Source of the DNA: Asterochloris sp. CNOR1
Taxonomy: Eukaryota; Chlorophyta; Trebouxiophyceae; Trebouxiales; Trebouxiaceae
Assembly: GCA_963969365.1 (NCBI GenBank)
Contig: OZ017747.1
Span: 1,798,001 to 1,862,000, forward strand
Reading direction: 5' to 3'
DNA length: 64,000 bases
Shown: positions 11,320 through 21,358 of the stretch, piece by piece
Position numbering within the stretch: the stretch's first letter is position 1
How the letters are laid out: each line of letters opens with the position of its first letter
Notes under the pieces: generated by a model
The model's database searches: none
What the model was told of the DNA's origin: nothing
The model's input: the letters and a program-made list of their open reading frames with translations, nothing else
Translations under genes and position numbers: made by a program

Positions 11320-14215
11320 GAGTCTCTTGCTTGACTCGGACCTGGCCGGCTGGGCTCTCGGATCGTTCTCTTCTCTTGCTGGCCTGGGCTTCTGGCTGGC
11401 CTCTCATGTACACTCTGCCCAGGCCAGGCATGTGCAGCATGCAAAGCACCTGGACAACCTGTCAGGCAAGTGCACCAGGACAACAGGCTCTCCTCACCTG
11501 CTGCAAGTCTTGGTCAAGCTGAGACCCGGCCCCACCTGTGCAGAGGTCAAAGGAGACATTCTGTCCCAGCTCCCAGCGCTGGTTGTGGTGACTGGAGTGG
11601 TCTATGCTGTCAAGTCCATCAGAGGGCAGCACACCGATGTGCCTGCGGCCATTGTCCACGTGAGGTTTGCCTCTTGAACCAGGCGCGAAGCATTGCAGGC
11701 TTTTGGCCGCCCCTCTGGCTGCCCCAACTTACGGCCCTGTGCAGTGTCCATGGAAAGCAGCTCTGCCTCTTCCAAGTGAGCTATGGCAGCAGCGCCTGGG
11801 AGCAGGAGCTGCTGCACCTGAGCTTACATTTCTGTCACCTGCAGGCCAAGCATGTAGCACCCTGGCCACCAGTTTGTGGTGACACGAACCCCAAAGCTGT
11901 GCCTCTGCAGGTTGAGCAGGGGCCTTGTGTTGGCTCATCCCTCACCGTTTCCTGAACCACACCTGTGACCCAAGGACCCACATCTTAGCTGTGCCCCTGC
12001 AACACATACCTCAGCTGTGCCCCTGCAGACCAAGCAAGAGGCCTTGTGATGGCTTGGCCCTTACCCCATCTGAAACCACACATGTGACCCAGACTAAACA
12101 CATGTGAGCCCCTGCAGACCAAGCAGGAGGCCCTGTACACAGAGAAGGCTGGAGTGGATGAATACGGGCGGCGGCCTAGCTGGCACCGTCGAACGGAGGA
12201 GATTGCCTCCACTTGGCAGGAGGCAGCTTGGGGGGTCGAGGGTCCCGAAAGCCGGGTTCGCCTGCCTGTCAAGGATGCCAGGACGGCTGACATCCTGAAC
12301 TTCAGTGTTCAGAGTGGGCATGTCCTCAGTGCCGTGCCCGCACAGCAGCTCGAAGCTGTTTGAGCAAGTGTGCTTGAGCATCACCGCTTTCTGTCTTCAT
12401 GTGCTTGCACAAGTGCTTGCCTAGTATCTATTACCATCATGCAGACTGCACAGCTGCTCACTGCGGCTCTCCATTCTGCCTTGGCTGCCTGGGTTTGGGA
12501 AAGGTCTGCTGCAGGGGACATGCTCTTTTTGGGGCAGGTCTGGTGAAGCTACCGACAGCACAGCAAGCATGCAACAGCTTTTTCAGACGTGTCCTGGCTG
12601 CCTGTTGCAGTGGGGTTGCTCTGCTGAGTCAGGCCTGCTGCTGCTGCGCACAGCACAGTGCCTTGCGACAGCTGCTTACGTTGCATGCTGCAGAGAACAT
12701 GCTCGGCTGAGGCTGGCCTGCTGCTGCTGCAGGAGACCTGTTCCACCCAGCAGAGAACAGCCTGTTGAGCGTGGCCTCGGGGGTGCTGGCTGGCCACCGC
12801 GCGCTGGGGGTGCGCGAGCGCGAAAGCGTTGTGCCGGTGGGGCAGGTGCTGACCGCGGTGGGGGAGCTCAGCTGGGAGCCGCGAGGGAAGCACGACGGCG
12901 CTGGGGCACGTTCTGCTGCAGTGCGCCTGGATCTGAGCGGTGCTGTGCACCTGCTTACGATTACCAGGCCTGCTGTACTGTGCGGGGCTGTGGCCCAGCT
13001 GGCACCAGACTGCCTCCTGCACACGGCTCCAAACTGCCTCTCATCAGCTGGCCAAGGGTTGATGCTTTGACACTATGCTGCAGCCTTCTGCAGGCTGCTT
13101 CCTGGTGTGCCCTGCCTGAAAGTGGGACCTTTTGGCTGTGCCTGCTGAGGCTGCAGTGCCTTTCGGGGCTGCCTACGTGCATCACCTCAGCGTATGGGTT
13201 CCTGACCGTGCTGAGCCTGCATGGCCGTTCCAAGTCAGTCCTTATGCGCCATGCCTAACAATAAGACGTGATGGCCCTGCAGCTTACAGTCATCAAGTGC
13301 CACCATGCGCTCAAGTCGCAGCAGACCCACAGAACTTGAGACTCTGCTGCTGCCCAGTGCGGTTGGCTCTCCTACTGCCCTGCATGAACTGCCTCATGAT
13401 GTGGCTCCTTGGCCCTGCAGAGGGTGGTCGCCAAGGGGGCTCACCATCCCCGCTGTGGGGCCCCCTCATCATGTCCAAGTCCACAGGGAGGTGCAGTCCC
13501 CTAGTCTGAACGGCAGACATGCTTGCTGTGCAGGAGATGATTGTCCAGGGGGACAGAGTGCTCATGCTGCGCCACCCCCGCAGCCGTGCCCCCTTCATAC
13601 TGTCCACCAAGGATGCGCACACCCTCATTCAGGACCTCCAGAACCAGGCCACTGTTCTCAAAGAGATGGCTGTCCTCTTGGGGGGGATGGGAGCCTGCAT
13701 ACTCACGTACAAGACCGTGATGGCGGTGCGCAGGTTATGGAGCCAGCGCAAAGCTAGGTGAGGGAGAGCCCTAGCCTCCGCCAGGGATGGCATTCTGGGC
13801 AATGCGTTGGGCTTGCAGAGCTGCATTGAATGCAGGGAGCAGCTGCATGCTCTGGTGCAGCATCACCAGGGCTACATTGCTGTGCCACCTGCCCATGCAG
13901 AGCTGACGATGTGACTGGGCCTGTTGCAGCGCGGCTGCTCAAGTGGTTGCTGTGTTGCTCTGCAGGTTGGAAGTACAGCAGGAACAGCTGAGGCAGCTGG
14001 CAGCAGCAGAGGAAGCTGCTGACGGCCAGGGAGCAGGGGAGCAGCAGCCAGATGATGACCGCGAGCACACCTGTGCAGTCTGCATGGAACGCCAGCCCAA
14101 CACAGTCTTTCCAGCTTGTGGGCACATGTGTGTGTGCGTGCGCTGCGCAATAGGCTTGAGTTGTTGTCCCATCTGCCGACGAAGGTCGAGTGCCATCCGC
14201 ATCTTCAGGACATGA
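11312..14215 (+). CDS. SP1: SP1/MUL1-type membrane RING E3 ubiquitin ligase
   Basis: Members are two-pass outer-membrane ligases: SP1 acts on the plastid TOC import machinery, MUL1 in mitochondria. Exons: 11312-11465, 11544-11659, 12118-12357, 12733-12949, 13423-13490, 13534-13757 and 13966-14215, about 422 residues, all phases consistent. It shows an N-terminal membrane segment (WALGSFSSLAGLGFWLAS), a GIDE-type domain (LPALVVVTGVVYAVKS; PVGQVLTAVGELSW; RAPFILSTKDA), a second membrane segment (LLGGMGACILTYKTVM) and a C-terminal C3HC4 RING (CAVCMERQPNTVF, CGHMC, CPICRRR). Intron 1 uses a GC donor. Exon 5 joins in frame only if the acceptor is the AG at 13421-13422. Architecture matches SP1 end to end; plastid versus mitochondrial location cannot be told from sequence. 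Confidence 0.88.
11895..12145 (+). repeat. Tandem copies of the SP1 exon-3 acceptor region
   Basis: Core CCCCTGCAGACCAAGCA followed by GAGGCC is seen at 12110 (the true acceptor), 12016 and, more diverged, near 11900. Intervening text (CCACACATGTGACCCA) is repeated as well, so the unit is about 95-115 bp. Confidence 0.7.
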
Positions 14216-14392
14216 CTTCTCCTCTTCATAATGTCATAATTTGAGCTTGGGTGTGCTCAGCATGTCCGAAGCAGCGTATGTGTGCCTATCATTGCATGGA
14301 CAGGCTTGTCCCCTGTGTTGCCCCAGCCAGCTGTGTGAGAGTGATTGTCATGTCCATTGTCCAGCCTGGACATGTAGGCACACTGTCAAGCC

Positions 14393-15125
14393 TCACCCAG
14401 CATCATCAGGACTTCCTGTAAGCCTGAAGCCGATCTTGTCCCGCTTTTTACCGGTCCCCATGCACCTGCATGTAACAAGGCCCCTCATGAGCAGGGCTGG
14501 CGCTCCAGATCTGTGAGGCGCCACAGCAGCTGTACCTGCCACGCACCTCTCAGCCCAGAGCAGACACCGAAGAACTGTGCTGCACTTATGCCTGGCTGTG
14601 TTCAAAGCACCCACAGCTATCTTTGGGAGTCGGGCTGCGATGGCTCGTCCCACTCACAGAGCCGCCAGAGCTGGCAACTGCAGGCCATGCAACTCCACCT
14701 CAGCTTGGCTGTTCTTGAATAAAGCCTGCAGCTACATGGCTTACCTTTCACAAAACCATCTGCCACTGCCGCGACAGGCTGCGCACCAGGCAGGCCAGAC
14801 ACCCTTGGGCAGCACAGCCTGGTTTACACAGTTTGTCCTACCTGCAAAGGCAGTGTGGGCACTGAGCATGCAATTGATCATGAGAGCAGACTCTCAAGCA
14901 CTCACCCAGACCCTGGCATTGCCTGCATTGGCTTTGGCCTGAGCCTCCACAAATTTTGCAGGGATTGGGAACCTTTGCTGCTGCTTTCACTCTGGGGATG
15001 CCCTGCTGAGTGTGCACCCAGGTCTTTTTATCAGAAGGCTCCAGGATGCATGTGACATAGAGCCCGTGTTGACTACTAGCCATGCGATGATGTACGGGCC
15101 TGGAAAGGCAGCAAGGAACTTGCAT
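14393..15125 (-). CDS. Small DnaJ-type zinc-finger protein, BSD2-like
   Basis: Three exons, 15125-14906, 14841-14745 and 14465-14393, encode about 129 residues. The protein has exactly four CxxCxGxG motifs: CKICGGSG and CRQCQGLG at the end of exon 1, CAACRGSG in exon 2, and CERCMGTG across the last junction. It has no J-domain, the arrangement of plastid BSD2, a Rubisco-assembly chaperone, and related thylakoid proteins. An N-terminal segment of about 55 residues with cysteines, Ser and Arg precedes the finger and could be a transit peptide, though not a classic one. The start ATG at 15125 is the first in the open frame; an upstream exon cannot be excluded. Family assignment is firm, the exact BSD2 role is inference. 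Confidence 0.8.
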
Positions 15126-15818
15126 GGTTCCTGGGAGCCTTTATTGAGGCAACAATGATGATGATGATTACATTTAGAGTCCGTAGCCTCCATGAACGGG
15201 CTTAGGACTATGACTAGGCTTTGCTTCATATCAGTGTGCCTGGCCTCCAGCACATCATTAGTTAGCTTCAGTTCAGTTTGAGCATCAGGTTCTTGCAGTC
15301 AGCTCGGTGCTGATAAGTGTTGGCTCATGTGAGCAAGTCCTTGGGTGTCTGGTCGAAATCAGAGTCAAGTCTAGTCAAAAGAAGAATATCTGATGGTACT
15401 AGCGGCCTTTCTGAGCACATGTTCGCATTTGGCATGCCAACTCCTCCTGCTTCCCAATTCGTACCCTGGGTGGGGGTGCAGCAACCAAGGAATCGAACCT
15501 GGGTCCCCAGATTTGCAGTCTGGTGCTTTACCACTGAGTGCTGCAATACATTACAGCAGCTGGTCAATGTCAACCACTTTGTTGTGATCATCATGTATTG
15601 ATTTTACATATTGAGTTCAGGTGGGACTACCATGAAGTCTGAAGAATGAAGGGTTTCAGGTGGGGCTGCATCACTCTGGTGAAAGTTCTATCGTGAAGTT
15701 GATAGGTGGTACATGAACATGCAGTAGCAAATAATTGCAGACCCATCACAGCTTGGCTTTCGATCCTATGAAGAGCATTGCAGCTCCCATCGAATGAGGT
15801 AACAACTAAATGGAAGTC
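15126..15818. other. Intergenic stretch with a tRNA-derived element
   Basis: This 690-bp stretch between two minus-strand genes is richer in A/T than its surroundings. It contains a short ATG/GAT microsatellite near 15157-15170 and the tRNA-Cys-like element described separately. The open frames in it overlap the tRNA-like sequence on both strands and show no family motif, so no protein gene is called. Confidence 0.6.
15475..15548 (-). tRNA. tRNA-Cys(GCA)-like sequence, probably a pseudogene or SINE head
   Basis: On the minus strand there is a perfect anticodon arm (CCAGA / CTGCAAA loop / TCTGG) with anticodon GCA, a canonical B box (GGTTCGATTCC) and a recognisable A box (CTCAGTGGTAAAGC). The T stem has one mismatch. 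The acceptor stem does not pair in the standard register, although TGCAGCA and TGCTGCA pair perfectly when shifted by about three bases; the D stem is poor. Downstream on the same strand the first TTTT lies roughly 110 bases away. This fits a decayed tRNA-Cys or the head of a short tRNA-derived SINE better than a working tRNA. Confidence 0.6.
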
Positions 15819-18782
15819 TCATGCAAAAGGTGAATCAGCATTGTCCGTGCCTTGCATCCACCACAGGTCCTTGCACTCAATGACAAGCATCTGGTTCCCG
15901 CGCAGCTTGTCGCTGATGGCAGCGCTGACAGAGGAGCCAAAGAGGTGCAGGTGCTGCAGGTCCTTCAGCTTGTGCAGCAGTTCAGCCCCTGCATCTGTCA
16001 CCTGCAAATCAGCAATATTAGATGTCAGCTGGGGCATTCAAACTGGACAGCAAGGAGGTGCTTGCAAGCCTCCTCCTGCAGCAGGATTGCAAGCTGCGAC
16101 GATTGACCTGGTCCCAAGTGTGGTGGCAACTGACATCGATTAGGTGCAGCAGGCGGCCCCATGGAGCAGCTGACAAGGCCAGCAGCGCTCACCTTGGTGC
16201 AGTGCTCCAGGTTCAGGCTGCGCAGGCTGGGCAAGTAGCGCACAACAGCCCTCAGCGTCAGGTTTGTAATGCGCTCGCAGTCGCGCACATCCAGCGCCGT
16301 CAGGTGCGGCATGTGGGCCAGCAACTCACACAAGCCCCTGCAACAGTGCTCAGAGCATGAGTCGGTAACAGCCTGTTGCCCACCTGTGGCATGTCATACT
16401 TGATGCAGGTACAGCAGATTGCATTGCACAAGCAAGCTGTCTTGAGAGATTATTAAGGAAAGGCCCTAGAACTGGTTCAGGAGGGGCTCTGTCTTGGGTG
16501 CATACCTGTCTGTCAGATTGTAGCAGGAGCTGAGCTGCAAACCCTCCAGGTAGTGCAGCTGCTGCAAGGGCCGGATGCCGACATCTGTGATGTGGGAGTG
16601 CACAGCCGCAAGGCTGAGCCGTCGCAGCAGAGGGAGTCCGCGAGCAATGGCTGCCAGCCCAACATTGGTGATGCTGTTACAGCCGTTGATGTCCAACTCC
16701 AGCAACTGGGGCAGGCCTGCTGCCAGGTAGCTCAGGCCTGCAGAGGAGCGACGACCAAGATTAACACACTGGAGCTGGCATCTTTTGTACACACGCCTCA
16801 GACCAGAAAGCATAAGTGTGTGTAGCCGCACTCCAGCATGACCCACAGGGCTGAGGTGCAGCAGGCATCACACCAGCTCACAGCATGTAGACATCTGGCT
16901 GCGCACACCTATGTTGGTCAGCTGCTCGCAGGCGGACAGCTCCAGGACCTGCAGCCCCGGCAGCTTGGCCAGCGCAGCGCATCCCTTGTCCCCCACCCAG
17001 CACTCGCTCAGCCGCAGCACGCACAGTCGCTGCAGCCGCGCCAGCCTCAGGATGCCCACGTCTGTGATGGCAAACTGGGGGGCCCCCTCCTCACGCAGCA
17101 GCTGCGCAGGGCGCTTGAGATTCAGCTCGGATAGTTTAGTCATGTGGGCCACAATGGCGCCCAGGCCAGAGTCGGTGACGGTGGCCTGTCCCTCCAGGTT
17201 GAGGGTCTCAAGCTCCGGCAGATTCAGGGCCAGCAGGGCTGCCCCCTCGTCTGTGACGGGTTGCGGGTCTATCAAGCCGTCCGTGGGGCAGCGCGCCAGG
17301 TTGAGATGCCGCAGCCTGCAGGCAACAGCGCGCTGGCGACTCCTGAGGAATCCGATGAGCTGCTTGTTGCATCAGTGACAGGTATTCTGAGGGGGGATAG
17401 CTTGAGGGGAGGGTCTTACGTCAGACAGCCCATGCCAGTGAACATGTTTTGGGGTGATGCGATGGGTCATTGAGATGTGACATGTGAGCAGACAGGCTTG
17501 TGTCAGGATTTGTAGAGCACAGCACTGTAAGAGCTCAGGCACAGCAGCTGGCAAGGGCAGCCCCACTGACCTGCGCAGCTTGACAATCTCCGCACACAGC
17601 GCATCAGCCAGGTGGCTGCTGTACCGCAGGTCCAGGGTGGTCAGCCTCTTCAGGCAGCCCAGCCCCACAAAGGGATCCTCCCTGCTCTCCTTCAGGCCCT
17701 GCAGGACAGGGACAAAAGTGGCGCCTGCCAGGTTATGCTCCCACACCACACAGTGGTGAGGTGCTGACGCAGAAAAGGTGGTTGCAGCATCGCCGAATTC
17801 TTTGAAGCTGCGTTGACTGCACATGTATGCATACTCAGGTGGTAATGCCTACCTGAACCTGCAAGACCTCCAGCTGCGTGAGGGGCCGCAGCTCCCGCAT
17901 CAGGTCCCCAGGGATAGTCTGGGTACAGTCGAGCAAGCGCAGCTGGCACAGACGCTGCAGGTGGTGGAGGCCTGACCAGGCGCCCAGGTCGCAGCCTCGC
18001 AGCTCCAGGGAGCTAACCCGCGGGCAGGCAGCCAGCTGCTCCAGGCAAAGCACCGTGCAGGGGCTCTCACGTGCAGCAGCGGAGGCGTCCACCACTAGGG
18101 TTTCCAGATTGGGCAGGCGCCTTAGGGGCTCCCAGGAGCAGGTTTCTGTCTGGCCTGCAGGCTCAAGGACAGAGGGCTGAGTAAGAGAAGGGCGTGACAG
18201 GAGGGCAGGCCCGACTACTGTCAGTGTGCGGTGCGGATGAGTAAGCTGGCTGAAGAGGGCTGAGGCAGAGGCTGCCTGGCGTTTAGGCTGAATGCTGGTC
18301 TGGATTGCAACCATGAGTCAGCAGCTGCAACTGATGCCAGGTACCGCTTGTAGGGGCAGGCAGGGCATTTCTTGAAGTGCTGTTGCTGAGGGAGCAACTG
18401 CACGCTTCCAAAGGGACAGCTAAAGAGACCACTTCACAGGCATCCTTTGCAGGTGGCCCCAGTGCGGCCTAAAGGCCATGGAGCACAAAGGGGCACTGCA
18501 GCAGGTTTGATATGCAGAGAACAATCTGCTGCGCTCACCCTCTGGGACCACGAGAGTCAGCTGGCGCAGCGCCGGAAACGAGGCTGGCACAGCCAGCAGG
18601 TCCCTGCTGCTGCATTTGAGATGCCGCAGGAGGTGCCTGGTCTTGCCGTACCAGCTGCGGCATGTCTGGCAGACCGCTGCTGTGGCCTTGCATGGCAGAA
18701 GATCCAGCACCTGCTCAAAGACGTCGTCCAACACAGATTCCCATTCCAAATGATCAGCCCTGCGCGCCTTCATCTGGGCCAT
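15819..18782 (-). CDS. F-box protein with AMN1-like leucine-rich repeats
   Basis: F-box/LRR proteins are substrate receptors of SCF ubiquitin ligases. Seven exons, 18782-18539, 18154-17853, 17698-17571, 17315-16909, 16737-16506, 16337-16193 and 16001-15819, give about 546 residues with every phase closing. The N-terminus has an F-box-like helix set (VLDDVFEQVLDLLPCKATAA, then TCRSWYG), followed by about a dozen LRRs of the cysteine-containing type, for example LRYSSHLADALC, LPELETLNLEGQATVTDSGL, ELDINGCNSITNVGLAAIA and LTALDVRDCERITNLTL. The start is the ATG at 18782; the longer open frame begins with TTG. The substrate cannot be inferred. It is divergent from the HugZ-like gene with about 560 bp between. 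Confidence 0.87.
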
Positions 18783-19340
18783 TGCGAGTCTGTGCTGGAC
18801 TGGATCCGGTCCTGCATGTGGCACAGTGCAGGAGGTACATCGAGTTGGCAAAAGGGGCTGTGCGAAGTTAGGCCACAGCTATTTAACAGAAAGAGTGATC
18901 CGATACAAGTGTTGGCCGGGCCATCTTTACCTGGGGTCGAGCTCTCGCAGGCAGGAATGACAACGTCAGCTATGTGCTGGCCCATGATGCTGTATGCTGG
19001 CCTATAAGCATTCTGGGGCGAATGCCATTGTGCGCCATGCTGACACCCGGGATCGGGACGCACAGCGATACTATCCAAATTGTCATGTGCTTCTTATCAG
19101 ACATGATTTCATATACTTCAACATCTGCTCAACATGGTTCTGATCAGGGCTCCCAAAGCTGCCATGCTGCATGCCAGAAGTTGCCAGAGGCAGTGCTGTG
19201 GCAGGTGCCTGCCATTACATTCCTTGCACCAGAGGGTGCCATGTCAGCATGGGCAGGGCCAGCGCAGGCAGATCATCAGCCCAGTGCTTTGCGCTGGCAC
19301 CTCAGAGGCTGCAGCAGGCCCACGTGATCTTGTTTGTGCC
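18783..19340. other. Divergent intergenic region, F-box and HugZ-like genes
   Basis: Roughly 560 bp separate the two start codons and should hold both promoters. I see no TATA box, convincing repeat or RNA gene. Open frames here lack motifs. An unrecognised non-coding first exon of the plus-strand gene could lie here. Confidence 0.4.
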
Positions 19341-21203
19341 ATGCATGGAGGCACGACATTAGGCAGGGCTGTCAGCAGTCTGCTTGCTGCTGCAGGCACT
19401 GACAGCAGCACATCTCCACAGGAACTGGCGCAGGATCCTGAGCTTGATGCTTTCTATGACAGGCAGGCTCAGCTGGAGCGGCCGGCTGCCGTGACAGTTG
19501 CCGCCACCATTCTGCACACGGCCAGGTGACCACCCCTGAACTCCTGCAATGCTGCTGTATGCTGCAGACGCACAGTCTGCCACCGCTCCGCACATAGCCC
19601 GGTGACTGCCTCATGCAGCAATGCTGACCTGATGTTCTGCCAGACCACCTGGGTTGAGCGGCAAGTGTCTGCTGCAGGACAGGGGTGCTGTCGACGCTGT
19701 CTGCTGCCAGTCAGCACCAGCAATTCCCTGTGGGCTCTGTCATTCAGTATGCACCTGATGAGCAGCACAGGCCCCTTTTTGCAACCAGCCGGCTGTCAGG
19801 GCACACCCGCAACATGCAGACAGACAGCAGGACCAGCTTCACAGTGCTCCGCCCCGGTTGGCAGGTGGGGAGAGGGGGGGCGGGCCGAAGATTCTCTGCC
19901 CCTGCATGTGCTGCGGCTCAAACATCCTGCACCATGCTTGTGGTAGTGCATGCTGCTGGGCATGCACCCGTGTGCCAGACGTGTGCCTCAGCCAGCCAAA
20001 CCTCAAGGGAGGCTCCTGCTGCTCTGGAGGGTTGCCAGCAGGGGTTGTGCACAGCGCACACCAGCAGAGCCAAAAAGTCTTTGCTTGTGCAGGGCATGGA
20101 TGACGCTCGAATCACTCTGATTGGCCACGTGCGGCAAGTCCCTGAGGACCAGCACAAGGCCGCCACAGCAGAGTTCCTGAGGGCCAACCCACAGTCCTTC
20201 TGGGTGTGCTCAGCGCCTCTCAGTGGCAGCAGCAGCAGCTGTCGACATGGCCTGCTAAGTCTGTCTGTGCCTTCTGATTGCAGGTGGAGTTTGGTGACTT
20301 CGTCACCTTCCGCATGGACAAGGTGCTGGCAGTTCAGTATAACGGTGGCTTTGGGCGTGCCCCCAAGGTGCGTGATTGTCAGCATCCTGCTCTGCTGAGA
20401 GCAGCGGGGGTCCTCCCCTCTGCCCATCTCCTTGCAAGTTGGTGCGCGCTGCTGGACTGGAGGCAGACGTTACTGACAAGCTGCACTCAGCACTCACGCT
20501 GACACCGCTGCCTTCAAATTTCGAATGTTGGTGCTCATCTCTGCTGTTTCCCCCGTGGCCATGTTCAACAGGATGTTCATGGCTGCTTTAGAGACAGACA
20601 GCACTGACACTGCTCAGTACCCCGCCCGGTGCAGATCTCTGCACAGCAGCTGGCAGAGACCCAGCCTGACCCGATCCCTGCTATTGCGCCAGGCATCATC
20701 AGTCATATGAATGATGACCATGCAGACTCTAGCAGGGCGGTTGTGGTGAGCTCTTCTGCCAAGCTAGCGGTCATTCCTCTGCAGCATGTTGTTGCTTGAG
20801 TACACCACCTGTGCTGCCGCTCATTCCCTGCTGTGCTGTGCAATGCCTGGTCAACTGGCAAGGCATGCAACACCCAATGCCAACACGCTGCCTGGCAGCT
20901 GTGCTGCAGGAAAATATGGGTTTAAAGGTGGAGTCGGCTCAAATAACCAGATTGGACGGTCTGGGCATGGACCTTGTTTGCACACGAAAAGGTCAACAAA
21001 TAGCTGTCAGAGTGAACTACCTCAGGTGCAGTGTGCATCAGGAAGCGTCATGAATTCTGTCATCAAGCGGAGTGTGCATCATATAAGCAATTCTGGTATG
21101 TGAGCTGCACTCAGGTTGTGTTCTGCTTTGCAGCCCTTGCACAAATAGGCTGGAGCTTCGCAATGCCATTATCGAGTTGAGCAAGACTGCAAAAGGGTCA
21201 TGA
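19341..21203 (+). CDS. HugZ-type split-barrel protein (plastid haem oxygenase-like, HOZ family)
   Basis: Resembles the FMN-binding split-barrel proteins of the HugZ/HOZ group, some of which degrade haem, with a C-terminal DUF2470 domain. Exons 19341-19525, 19678-19864, 20093-20203, 20284-20367, 20635-20745, 20910-21025 and 21134-21203 give about 287 residues. Motifs: AATILHTARTGVLSTLS, FPVGSVIQYAPDE, FATSRLSGHTRNMQTDSR, ARITLIGHVRQVPED, VQYNGGFGRAPK; then in the C-terminal domain GIISHMNDDHADSSRAVV, whose HMNDDHAD is the signature of haem-utilisation proteins, and ITRLDGLGMDLVC. The N-terminus is short and Ala/Ser/Thr-rich. The start at 19341 is the first in-frame ATG of the exon, but a further upstream exon is possible. 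Family firm; haem cleavage itself is inferred. Confidence 0.8.
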
Positions 21204-21358
21204 AGGGGTTGGTAGGCAGTTTGCTGGAGGACGGCTATTTAATCAGTTGCGGCCGCCAGGCCCTCCCATTGTTTCTGGAATAAACATGAGCCGTTTCCAC
21301 CTGCAATCAGAGCCATAATGACGAAAGGCATGTCTCAATGGCAGGCAGGCAGCGATCT

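Noticed and set aside
12569-13258. Plus-strand frame of 229 residues in the SP1 gene
   Set aside because: Wrong frame relative to the GIDE-domain exon 12733-12949, and it crosses introns.
15317-15601. Plus-strand frame of 94 residues
   Set aside because: Runs antisense through the tRNA-like element; no family similarity.
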